Positions 23,001-33,985 of a stretch of DNA of 64,000 bases are shown here, one piece after another. The translations under genes and the position numbers were made by a program. Under the pieces are notes generated by a model that worked only from the letters and a program-made list of their open reading frames with translations, was not told where the DNA came from and made no database searches. Every line of letters begins with the position of its first letter. Positions within the stretch are counted from its first letter, which is position 1. This DNA is from Ceratobasidium sp. AG-K (lineage: Eukaryota > Basidiomycota > Agaricomycetes > Cantharellales > Ceratobasidiaceae): NCBI GenBank assembly GCA_037039685.1, contig JAWNGF010000001.1, positions 1,860,001 through 1,924,000 on the forward strand, in the 5' to 3' direction.

Positions 23001-26000
23001 ATGTCCGACAAACCACCGACTCCGGCCCCCGAACCCGTTCCAGCTGCTGGCAGCTCGGCCCAAGACGCAAGCAGTGGAAAAGGGGAAGCAGAGACTCTTG
23101 CCTCGGAGGAAGTCATTGAGCTCCAGGCATTTTTGGAGCGAAGAGAATGGATCGAGGAGAAGATCCGGGTACGTCAGAGCACAAAAATGTATAATTTCGG
23201 GACCTAAGCTGTTGATCATAGCTGTTGGAGAAGATGCCGCCCATAGACGTGTTTGGGGGGATCCAAGAGCTGCTCGCGTCATCAAGTACGCCCATCACAT
23301 GCTTGCCCAGTCGCGAGGAGCTCGCAGAATGGGTTGCGGAACACGACAAGATCGAGCACGAGGCAGAGCGGTTTGATGCTGGGGACATGAACCGGCTCAA
23401 GAAGTTCACAAAAGGTGTGTATTAATAGATATTATTTTGGAACATGCCGCCAATCCCTCCCCAGCCGCGACGCAGCGCAACCTTTCCAGAGAGGACACCG
23501 ACCTGATTGAAGTAACCCTCACGACTTTGCTCGCCTTCGACAAGCTATTGCACTTGCTCCGTGGGCGATCAGAGAACCTCGAGCTCATGTCTATTCGGCT
23601 CACATGGGAGGAGCAGCGACTCCTCGCTTGGAATGAGCGCCAATCCGTCTTGGCTGATCTACAGACGTTTATTGCCAACAAGGCTCAGTAAGTGTTATTT
23701 TGTGTCAAGGTCTCGTAGCTAATAATTCTGTACGTAGATGGACCCCAGCCTGCTACGAAAATCCACCCTCAGCCCCTGCACTTGACCGCCGACTGTCTTC
23801 GGCATCCAACGCGTCCGGTCCACCGGGAGATCTCGCTTCCAGTACATCCACAACCCGAAGTGCGCTCTCTCGGGGGAGTCGTTACATGCTTGCCGAAATC
23901 CTGTCACTCGACGCGGCTCAATTCTCAACTCGACTTGTCGGCTTGAATAAGTCTGTCACGGCTAGTGGAAAAACCTTGGACAAATTGATCGATTCGAGCC
24001 ATCGCAAGCCGGTTCCAGATGAATTGCTGGACGAGCAAGACAAGATCGAGAACGAGAATGGTGCGATGGAGGGCTTGGGTAAATTTGCCATGGCCATGGT
24101 TATGCAGTGGAAAAAGTGCGTTGGCGGATTAGTCCACCCTGAGGTTGTCCCTGACTAAATGCGCCTAGGTCTGATGAAATTTACGGCGAGCTGAAGAAGG
24201 ACCAGGCTGCGGCCGTAGCCCTGCGTGAAGAAATCGAGAGCGCTAAACTCCAGCACCCCAACCAAAAGTTCAACGAGTCTTTCACTGCTAGGTCGGCTGC
24301 GCTTACTGCCCGACTTGCGGTTGTTGGAGATCCAGCAACTTCTCGCTCTTTCCCCCGACCGTATCACACGCTCTTTCCCAACCAAAATGCCGCCAACGCG
24401 AATCTCACCAAGATTCTTTCCAAAGAACTGGCGATCTCGGCCAAGGTTATTCGTGAAGCCGCCGCAAGCGCTGCCCAATATCAAGCGATGATGGAGAACA
24501 TTACCGAAATCGAGCGTTTGCGCGACACTATGGTTTCACTCACTACTCGGCTCGAGGTAGTTACGCAGCATTATACAACTGGCATTCCTTCTCAGGACGG
24601 AGATGGCTCGATCCCGAACCTCGAGGATGCTTCCTGTCTTAATCCTACGCGACATGGCGCGTTTCTCGCCCTTCTTCCTGCTACGCACAAGGAACACGAT
24701 GCAGTGAACGACGAGGCGGGGCACACCAAGACTCAGTGCACGACCGTTTTGTCCAAAGTTGGAGCAGCTGGTATCGATCCGAATCTCAAGTCTGGCGTTC
24801 AAGCTGCCGCTCAGCGACTCGAAAACCAACAAAAAGTGCCGAAGCGGCTCGAAAGAATGTCCAAGAATGTATCGAGACTATGCGCGAGGCGAGGAATATC
24901 AAAGCGTCGGCTTCCAGCGTACAAGAAACCACGACTCAATTGCGCAGGCAAATTGTTCGAGCATTACAGCATCAGCGATGGAAACCACAGCGTGTCAAGA
25001 CGGGAGACCCCTCACCCCCGAAAGTCCCATTTCAACAGCAACGGGAGTCCAGCCACTCCTCACCCCGTCGGACGCGTTCCTTCAGGCTGACGTCTTGACA
25101 ACTCAGGCAGCATCAACCGTCGAAAAGCCACTTGCAGCGTTGTCACAATCTCTTGGATCTAGTTTATCCTCCGCTCTAGAAGATACGCATCGTTCCATTA
25201 CTCATCGCATACGAGAGGTCAAGCGTTTGACGTCACTATGGGAGAGCGTAAAGCGCCAAACTGCGGCGATGGATTCTGTGCGTAGGGAGGCGCATAATAT
25301 CGAAGCCGACTTGGCGGATCTCATATACCAATACGACACCGTTCTCGACCTAACTACCGAGGAATCTACCCCCACGTCGCTTGCATCGCGCGAGGCAGAG
25401 CTCAAGACATTGCTGGATACGACGAACAACAAGGCCCAACAATTCATCAATACCCTCTCCACTCGAGTCCCATTCATCGCCAACTCTGCTCATTCCGAGG
25501 CGTTCACACTTGCATCATCCAGCGATGACCCCGACGCACCTGGCCGCTTACCATTCGCACTCATTAGTCTCGATGACTCTGTCCGGGCGGACGCCAATGC
25601 GTACGCAGTCTCAATCTCGGGAAGTCTAGCCACGCTGTCAAAGAAAAGCGGATACCTCGCTATTGCACGCCTTGCACACGAGTTTGAAGATTTCAAGCGC
25701 CCAGTCGTCGATGAGTTGGATGAGACGGCACGGTTCGTTGCCAAGATCCAGGCATCGATGAACAAGCTCGAGGAGAGCGGCGAACACGAATCCCCTACGC
25801 TGGACGCCCTAACTGGGTTCGAGAGCCAGGTCGACACATTCTTGCAAGGCTTTACGCCTCGTATCGGATCCAAACTCGCTTCCGTCCGACACGTTTTCGC
25901 AAAAATGACGGCCGCTCCCGGTGCAGGGGATTCGTTTGTCCAAGAACGGTTCTTGAACAGCCGGTCTCGTGAAATCGAGAAGATTGCTGCCATGGTTGAC

Positions 26001-28684
26001 TCAGCCACCCGAGATCTCTCCGCGCTCGCTAATAGGATTGGGTCGGCCAAGTTGCTGGAAACGCGTCGGATTGAGGCGGAACAGGCCAAGCTCCTCGCTG
26101 ATCAGAGGGCCAAGGAGGAGGCCGAGGAAAGAGCCCGTCTTGAGGCTGAGATCGCGCGATTCGAGGAGGAGGAACGGAAGAGGAAGGAGCTGGAGGAGCT
26201 TAGGCAGGTCGAGATGGAACGGGCGCGGGTCGAGGCGGAGGAAGCTGCCAAACGAGCCGAGGAGGAACGTAAGCGTGCCCAGGAGGCTGAACAGGCACGA
26301 CTCAAGGCCGAACGCGATGCCGAAATGCTGGAACAGCAGCGATTGCGAGAGGAAGAGCTTGCTCGAGTTGATGCCGAAAAGCGACAATTGGAAGCTGAAG
26401 CCGAGGCGCACCGCGAGGCCGAGGCAGCCGCTCGTCGGGAACTCGAGGAGGGCCGTCGTCGAGAGCAGGAGATGGCATCCAAGATCGCCGCTGAACGTGA
26501 GGCCCAGGAAGTCGAGAAACGCAAGCGGAGAGATACCGAGACGGAGCGTTTGGCAGAGGAGGCACGATTGAGGGCCGAGGTTGTCAGGCAGGAGGCAGAG
26601 ATTTTGAGGTTGGCGGAGGAAATTAGGCGGGATCGAGAGGCGCGGAGCTCCGCAGATGCGCCACACGTGGACGAGTTTGGAGTAGTCTCGACTGGATCGT
26701 CATCTGCCTCTGCATTGGTAGTCGTATCGCCCGAGGGCGCAATGGAAGGTACGCACCCGCTATTTTCATGCAGCCTCCAGGCTTCATATCTTCGCCAGGC
26801 TCCGAGGTATTTGGATCCCACTCGGGACACGGTCGACAAATGAGCGAAGACATGATCCAACTCAAAAACAAGATCGATAGCATCAGGAAAGAGCTTCGGG
26901 ACATTGGTATCAATGCGCTAGCCCGACCCTCGCTCAATTCGCCATTCCCTGCTAAAGCCGAAGTTGACAAGATGCGCGTTCGGTTCCTTCGTCTTCAGAA
27001 AGAGCGTAGCAAGCTACCGGGAAGCTCCCCAGATGCCCTACTTAACGCCGAACTCACATCCCTCAAGTTCGAGGTAGACAATTCTGTGATCCTGATGGCC
27101 CACCTTACAAGGCTAGTCGAGTTTGTCAAGCGGTTGGGCGTGTGTGACGGTGCGCTGAGCGAGCTCTTGAACCACATCGATTCTTTCCCTGCGCTTCCCG
27201 CTGGCGAAGACTTGGTCTATCACTACTCCGATCCGAAGGAAACTCCCAAGGCTCAGCTTGGGGCTCGGTTGACGTTCACCGAGGCTGCTGTCGACAAGGT
27301 CAAGACCTGCGCTGAGGGCCTGGCGGCAGACAATCGAGTAACCGAAGAATCCAAACGTATTCAACAGACATGGGGCGAGCTTCGAGATATGGCCAATGAT
27401 TGTTTGATCGAGATGCCGTCCAGGCCGTCGACGTCTACCAGCATAAGCTCGATGTCCACCACTAGTGTTAGGAGGCGGACCATGGTCCCTAGTGCTAGCG
27501 CGCCGTCCCCCCTCGATCTATCAACTAGGCGTGGGCCTTCAACGCCTCGTGCGAACATTGGCACTCAGTCTCGCACACCGTCTCAGTCATCCAGCCTTCG
27601 CCGGTCCTCGAGCCGAATCTCCACTCGCTCCGTGTCTGGGCCTACCCTGTCGACGCCCAAAGCATCTGCGCCAAAGCCTGCTCCTAATACTGGAGGCTTC
27701 AAGATTCGAGAACGAACTACGAGCACATCTTCATCCAACAACTCGCCCGGCATCTTCGCCACATCTTCTCGACTTCTCGCATCGACATTTTCTTCCCGCC
27801 AGCATGCCAGTCGGTCGAACATCAGCATTTCCACCCCTCAATTACGACCAGAGTCTCGCTTTTCTTCCCATTCGCGCGGCCCGTCTCCGCTCCCTTCTTA
27901 CCAGACGCCTTCGCGTGGAGGAACATGGAGCAAAGCGCGTCGGCCTTCACTGGGGGCTACACTACCCCGTAACTTCAAGGCAGCTGCTGAAACTACACCC
28001 AAGCCACGTCGTACTTACGTTCCAAACCCCACAAACAAGTTGGATGTTGCTGTTGGCGCTGTTGTCAACCAGCTGCCAGTAGAAATCAACATAGAAGCCT
28101 TTGAGGATAACTGGAAAGACCAGAGCGGAAAATACTGGATCGGAGATGAAGACCCCAAGTTGTGCTACTGTCGTATCCTCCGGTCGTCCACAGTCATGGT
28201 GCGCGTGGGCGGAGGTTGGGTTGAGTTGTCCAAGTGGGTCCGCTTCTGGTTTGGGTTGAGGAGATATACTGACATCGAGCGTAGGTTTATCAAGGACCAT
28301 TTCGCGGACCTATTCCGACTTTTGCCAGTTACTACAACTCCGCCTCACGCATCGCAAAACGGGCCCCGCTGGATATCCTCGGCCACTCTCCAAGAAGAGA
28401 ACGAGAATACGCCCACACGACCCAAGTATCGAGGCGCCAGCAAACCCGGAACGCCCGAGCCAAGGAGAGCACCGTCTCGTGCCTCTGTCTCACCTAGCTT
28501 CTTCACGCCGCCTGGAATCAGTCCGAACGGGCCGACTTCCTCGGCAAACTCTTCCCCTTTGACACCCATTCAGTTCATGCGTCGCGTGGAGGAATCCGGC
28601 CCACGTGCACGCCCCACTTCGCCCCTCAGTCGTACCGTCCGCGGTCGCGGCCAACCCCTTGGAAGGCCCATGGCATGGCGATGA
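23001..28684 (+). CDS. Large coiled-coil protein with C-terminal GAR (GAS2-related) domain; two apparent frame breaks
   Basis: Six exons (23001-23168, 23222-23414, 23465-23687, 23738-24115, 24169-26748, 26799-28684) encode about 1,809 residues if two missing bases are allowed. The N-terminal 950 residues are helical with repeated heptads. A charged Glu/Arg/Lys segment (residues about 966-1160) resembles a single alpha helix. A basic Ser/Thr-rich region follows, then a GAR domain near residues 1592-1665 (NKLDVAVGAVVNQLPVEI, YWIGDEDPKLCYCRILRSS, VRVGGGWVELSKW), which binds microtubules in GAS2 and spectraplakins. A microtubule or actin-microtubule linker is the likely role. Exon 5 changes frame twice (A-runs at 24831-24835 and 24950-24952), each time by -1, with good coding sequence in all three frames. 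Confidence 0.8.
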
Positions 28685-28918
28685 TAGACATAACAGTGTG
28701 AATAGACCCTGACTTTTTCAACCACTACCATATACCCCAGCTTTCTCTCTTGGAACATAACTATTTTCGCTTGCACGTGTGTTACACAGTATTATTTCCT
28801 TCTACATGACCTCTCAAGATGTATTCTCTGATGATATTTTGTTCTCACAAGTGTTGCCATCAGACACTTTCCTCACGCTGTGGTATCATATTTATAATCG
28901 CAATCCAGTTGTTCATGA

Positions 28919-29459
28919 TTATCTTCTATTTGGGTTCTGGAACAGATCAGAGTCAGAGTCTTCCGCCTCGCTATCCAGTTCACCGACTGATTCCAAGTCT
29001 TCGTTGGACTGGGTTTCAGCCGTCTGCGGCTCCCGCAACTCATCAAGTGACGATGGCCTGCCACAGTAGAATGGATGTATGGTTATATTACGAGCCTATG
29101 CAAGAATCTATGAACACCCACCAAACCCCTTGTCGTTTAAGTTCCGTGATATGGTCCTTTTGTAGAACGAAGATGATTTCTCCCTTCTCAGATTTGTCCA
29201 CGGTTTCAACTAGGACGTGGCTACCTATACTCATCCTAGTCAAACATAGGATATGATAAATCCTTTGCAAAAACGTACCTCTTCTAATCCAAACCGTGTT
29301 TCGAAAGCGCTTTGGAAGTTCTGCCAACCTAGACACCTCTCCATCTGATACTTCGAACTGAGACCCCCCGCGAGCTACACCAACTCGATATATTGATATA
29401 CCGTCCTTGATCTCCGGGAGCGTCTGTTCCGTAAGTCGGGTCTGATTCTTTTTAGGCAT
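28919..29459 (-). CDS. EIF1AD: EIF1AD-type S1-like RNA-binding protein
   Basis: A small protein with an eIF1A-like OB fold, related to human EIF1AD. Three exons give about 139 residues. The order matches the family: basic N-terminus, then SIYRVGVARGGSQFEVS and LPKRFRNTVWIRRGSHVLVE (the OB strands), then GEIIFVLQKDHITELKRQGVWP, and a short acidic tail ending DSDSDLFQNPNR, like the vertebrate tail. The two introns (donors GTACGT and GTGGGT) are in phase. EIF1AD proteins are nuclear and have been linked to late small-subunit ribosome assembly; the role here is by homology. The gene sits tail to tail with the GAR gene and 191 bp downstream of MED18 on the same strand. Confidence 0.88.
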
Positions 29460-29650
29460 GTTGAATGTGATATCGCACACAGCTGCTAATCCCGTTGGAT
29501 TCGCTGATCAAACTCTTAAGACTATGAGATGGAGATGGTGGTCAAAACTGAATCACATAAATTTATTCCGGCACGTGGCGGGCTAATTTTACTATAATGG
29601 GTTCCAAACCAGAACGTCATGATACCCTGCTTTTCAGTGGTCAAAAGACA

Positions 29651-30609
29651 CTATTGTACATCTTTTCGTTCCAAGTCCAACAATCCTTTCATAAGAAGTT
29701 TGAGGCTCAGCACGCTGTCGATCGCTTCAGTAATTGCCGTGTCTTTGACAGAAACCACTGAAACCCATACGACGTAAGTCATTATGCTTTCCCATACAGT
29801 GGATAAACCAACCTGGATACTGTCGAATATCTACGTTCCAGGATTCACTTTCAGGATCAGGATCGAGGTCAATTATGTCGTTCTCTTTTGGTTTCTGCGG
29901 CACGATTTCTATGAGATTACCGTGAAGCAGTTTCAAATATTGGCCTTACCTTGGGAGCACGAAACATCTGAATGCTTAGAGTTCCTTTCGTAAACAAGTA
30001 CCCGTCCTTGATGATATCACTCTTAACCCTGGAAAAACCGTGTATTGAAAGTATATTTTGGGGCGTAATCACCAGCAACATACCTGTACCCAAGGGCTGA
30101 AGCAAAAGCTACCACACTCCCTGCACCGACATTCATCATTGCGACTGGCCTTACAATCGCATCCGGGGACTTGACGACATTAATGCGTTGTTTGGCCTGA
30201 GATGAATGAGGGTACTGACGATTCTCTCAGGCTGGGGTCTCCCATATGTGTGCCAAGACCTATTGAACCTCGTAAGAACCAATGCGCTCAAGCACTCAGA
30301 AAAGTGTACCATTTATTGTTGCTCTTGGTATTATCTCTCCGACAGCGCAAATAGAGTGGCTCCCCAATAGCGGCCTCTTCATTTGGCTCAAAAATGATAT
30401 CTCTAATGTTGAGTTTTTGGGTAGTCTCGGTGTTCAATGTGAACCTGTTAATAATCGGGGTAATTACATCCGTGTCCCCTGATATTTCTCCCCATAGAGA
30501 GACTGTGTAGTAGCGCTAGATTAGCGACAGGATGAGTCTCCGCCAGTTGACCAGAACCTTCATATGATACAGGTATTTGAGGTTGCTGTTGAGCGGCTGG
30601 AGTAGCCAT
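29651..30609 (-). CDS. MED18: Mediator complex subunit 18
   Basis: MED18/Srb5 belongs to the Mediator head and contacts MED20 and RNA polymerase II. About seven exons give roughly 215 residues. Recognisable blocks are YEVSLWGEISGD at the first splice junction, IGEPLYLRCRRDN, YGRPQPERI, SALGYR with VKSDIIKDGYLFTKGTLSIQ, and the final strand plus helix (QYPVVSVKDTAITEAIDSVL, LLDLERKDVQ). One junction needed care: after YGRPQPERI a 50-nt intron (GTCAGT...GTCAAG) leads to SPDAIVRPV in phase, whereas the nearer AG gives an impossible 23-nt intron. Divergent from the BRCT gene over about 300 bp. Confidence 0.8.
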
Positions 30610-30906
30610 TGTGGGTAAAAAGTCGTAAACCCTATTCACACAAGCTACTTGATATCGCTTGGATATTCGATAGAAGAAATTGCAATGCTGCCTTGAGTTG
30701 CCGTCCAGGTCAGGATTCAACGACTAGCCACGTGACTGACGCCGGCCAAACGACCGCAAAGGTTGAGATCTCGATCTGGCAGCTACCGGTACCGACCTCC
30801 ATTCGCCACCCCCCAAGCATATACAACTGCCGGCCAGCTAGAAGTCGGCAAGCCTTGCACATACGCCTACTCACACAGCCACTAGGTCAAACCAAAGCGA
30901 ACCGTG

Positions 30907-31820
30907 ATGAATAAACCTCGACTGGCATCTAAGGCCCGAGCTTCAGCTGCTGAGAGGATTTCCAGCTCTTCCACTGGCAAGACAGTGCGACATCATCCAT
31001 ACGCCCGGCTCGATATCACGGCGAAGGAGCCGCTAATAATAGATCTGACGGAGGAATCTGGATCTAGGTCAGTGACAGCTTAGTACAGATCGGGTTAGGC
31101 TCCTAACAACACAGCTCCAGTAATCCCATGCCCAAAGTTTCAGCTCGGAAGCTCACCTTGGCTCTACTCTCTACGCTGAAAAACGAGGACAACCCCATTA
31201 CCCACTCCAAGTCGTACTTTAAAACAGGCAAGTGCTCCCAACTTCAACATTTTAGCTAACATAACGTTGGACCCCAACAGAACACATCGTGTCTTGTGCA
31301 TCCGGTCACCAAGTAAACGATGGGGGAGGTCGCTCAAGTGCCTATATGAAAGCCAGAGCCGCTCAACTTGAATACCAAGCCAAGGAAGGTGTTCAGGATT
31401 CTGGTATCACAGTGTTTAGAGGGTTGAATATCTATATCAATGGGTACTGTCGTGGGACAACGGATGCCGAGTTGAAACGACTGATAATCTCCGGTGGAGG
31501 TAAAATATCGTAAGTACTAAAGCATGCCCGCTCATCCTATTGTTCACCTGAGACCCGCAGCCACACAAACCATGCTGGAGTGACGCATATTGTGACATCG
31601 ATGCAGTTGAGCGCAAAAAAGATTGAACAATTCAAAAATACCAAGGGCGCAGGCCGACCCACATTGTAAACCCAGATTGGGTCAAAGATTCCTATGGCGA
31701 GTCATTTGTTCTTGGTCGAGTGAAGTCAGCTGAAATTGAGCTATAGAACGACGGAGACTGATACAAGAATGGAAGTACACCGTTATAGACCTCAAGAACG
31801 ACGTTCACATCTCTGGATAA
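30907..31820 (+). CDS. Stand-alone REV1-type BRCT-domain protein, one apparent frame break
   Basis: The N-terminus has a disordered stretch with LIIDLTEES, resembling a SUMO-interacting motif. A region like the BRCT of the translesion factor REV1 follows: SSAYMKARAAQLEYQA, TVFRGLNIYINGY, DAELKRLIISGGG, HAGVTHIVTS, then VNPDWVKDS and YTVIDLKND before the stop. No polymerase domain follows, so the protein is only about 220 residues. Intron 2 (31228-31280) is of the GC-AG class (GCAAGT donor). The frame slips by -1 at the CCC run 31658-31660; one extra C makes the last BRCT strands continuous. A phosphopeptide-binding partner in DNA repair is the natural guess; a truncated REV1 derivative is the alternative. 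Confidence 0.6.
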
Positions 31821-32193
31821 TTTCGCACCCGGTACCCAAATGGATTACTATACCCTAATTGCGCTTCAAGAAGCCAAGACTTCCGACGCACCTAGCGTCC
31901 TATATTTACTTCTCTCTTTGCATCTTTACAGGATTAATGTGTTGTACCTGGAAATTGTATCAATAGATTTCTTCTTACCCCGGATATATGCCAAATTCGC
32001 ATGTGACATCACCGGCTCCCGTGGCGCTTCGCTTCCTCGGTGCGTGTTCTCCTCCTTAGCCGCTCGGCTTTGGATCCATGACGGGATAAGACCCCACTAC
32101 TTGTCAGTGCGCCGCCGGCCGTTACGGAACCTGCTCTCCATATTTATATTTCGCACGGCTGACCCAGGCCGAGTTGTGTCCCTCGCCTCTACG
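31821..32193. promoter_or_regulatory. Promoter region of the aldose 1-epimerase gene
   Basis: About 370 bp with no gene. TATTTATA at 32141-32148, 53 nt before the ATG at 32194, is a good TATA candidate. The frame is open upstream of the ATG, but the signal peptide begins at the ATG, which fixes the start. Confidence 0.4.
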
Positions 32194-33742
32194 ATGCATC
32201 TCAAACTCAGCGCTTCGTTACTGGTCCTACTACATGGTGCCTTGGGCGCGGTACTAGTGGAGCCCACCATACTCGCTGGGGCCGGTGATCCTATGCGTGT
32301 AATCACGCTCACTGCCCCAGACAACTCGATCGTCGCCAACTTTTTATCATACGGCGCAACGCTTAAGAATCTGTGGGTCAAGGACAAGCGTGGAAAGTAC
32401 AGAGATATTGTACTTGGGTACGACAACAAGAGAAAGTATGAAACGGATCCGTCTCATCCATTCTTCGGGGGTGTGGTTGGGCGATATGCAAATCGGATAA
32501 AGAATGGTATGTAGTTCATCGCTGCGAGGAAAGAAAATTTTATGGATGTGGCTTGAAGGTACTTTTTCGATTCCCATAACAAAGGATGCGACGGGGCCGG
32601 ATGTGTACAAAGTGCCCACAAACGAGAACGGAGGTAAGGTGGGGATGTGCATCACAGCGCTACTTGGTTAGGCTAATAGTTAACAGGGCTCGACACGCTT
32701 CATGGAGGACTTGTAGGATACGACCGACGAAACTGGGGCCCGGTTGAGGTGTCAAAATCCAAAGTCACCTACCACTTGATCGACCCGGACGGGACACAAG
32801 GGTTTCCTGGCACTGTTCAAGCATTGGTTGGTTCCTTGTTAGATCTTTCGGCGTAAACTTGTATTAATTCATTTTTAAAAGGTCACTTACACGCTGCTGA
32901 AGAATGCCAAGTGGAAGATCGAAATGTACGCCAATGCGACCAAGCAAACACCCATTTTGCTTTCCTCCCATGTGTATTGGTGAGTACGGACACTCAAGTC
33001 TACCCAAGCTCGACCTTACGGAATGGGTGTGCTTGTTAGGAATCTGGAGGCATACCAAGAAACGCAAGACTTGGCAGACCACGAGTTGCAGATAGATGCC
33101 AGTCGTATAATCGCAACAGACGGTATCCTCATCCCCACTGGCGAGCTAACAAACGTGAAGGGCACCTACTTTGATTTCCGCAACGAGACCAGGCTGGGAG
33201 ACGTAATCGATAAGGCAGTTGGATACTGCGGCACAGGTAAGCGATTTCAGCACTGGCGCGAGGGCAACGTGTCTAAGATGTTTGAAACAGGCTGCACTGG
33301 CTTGGATAACGCCTGGATATACGACCGATCGGCAAATAGTACCCCTGCGTTCTCTTTGTATAGTCCCAATTCGGGTATTAGGTGGGTAGAGGCCAGCTTG
33401 GAGGTTGCATAGGCTGACATGTTATTAGGATGTCGGTCACAACGGACCAACCGGCGCTGCAAGTTTACACATGTAACGGCATCGCCAATAACGGAGACGG
33501 AAAGAATGTAACCATCCCCCGAAAGAAAGCCCATGGAGGCCCAAAGAAGTATTACCCAAAGCACTCTTGTGCAGTTATTGAGCAGGTTCGTCTTTTTGGA
33601 GTTCCCAAGGTTTCAACTGTTTGACATTGTGTTTCAGGAGGGTTGGATTGGCGGGATCAACAATCCAGAGTTTGAACAGAATCAGATTTACGGACCAGAC
33701 AGAGACTATGCTTGGACTTCGGTGTATTCCTTTACTCGTTGA
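32194..33742 (+). CDS. Secreted aldose 1-epimerase (galactose mutarotase family)
   Basis: Interconverts alpha and beta anomers of aldoses. The N-terminus is a clear signal peptide (MHLKLSASLLVLLHGALGAV), so the enzyme is probably secreted or periplasmic, unlike the cytosolic GalM/Gal10 forms. Family motifs in order: NFLSYGATLKNLWV, DIVLGYD, FFGGVVGRYANRI, the catalytic-histidine block LHGGLVGYDRRNWG, a second region with SSHVYW, and C-terminal YTCNGIANN leading to the conserved ending near the catalytic Glu. Several short introns are in phase. A TATA element lies 53 nt upstream. Fungal secreted mutarotases accompany plant-sugar uptake, so a role in nutrition is a reasonable inference. Confidence 0.88.
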
Positions 33743-33920
33743 CAGTGTATGCTTTACGATCAATTAAATGCCGAGAGCGGTAACTGAATGGGACCTGAGA
33801 ATCCGTGGAATAAGCGCCAAACGGGACACGTCTGGGCGTTGCTTGTGGACACACTCTCACAAGGCCAACCTTGCGGTTTCGTCATACTCTCGATCTGACC
33901 CCGTGTTTTCCGGGTCCACT

Positions 33921-33927
33921 TATATAG
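33921..33927 (+). promoter_or_regulatory. EFR3: TATA box of EFR3
   Basis: TATATAG lies 65 nt upstream of the EFR3 ATG at 33986, a usual spacing for a fungal TATA box. It is the strongest TATA match in the short gap between the epimerase and EFR3. Confidence 0.5.
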
Positions 33928-33985
33928 CCCTCTAATAGTCCTTCTTTGTGATCAGCTGACTTTCGTTTCTTTCATACTTCCCACC

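Noticed and set aside
26001..26860. Minus-strand ORFs opposite the charged helix of the GAR gene
   Set aside because: The Glu/Arg/Lys-rich coding strand yields open Leu/Ser-rich frames on the other strand; composition explains them.
30190..30212. A 23-nt intron in MED18
   Set aside because: Far too short for the spliceosome. A 50-nt intron with the same donor and a later AG restores the frame and the MED18 motifs.
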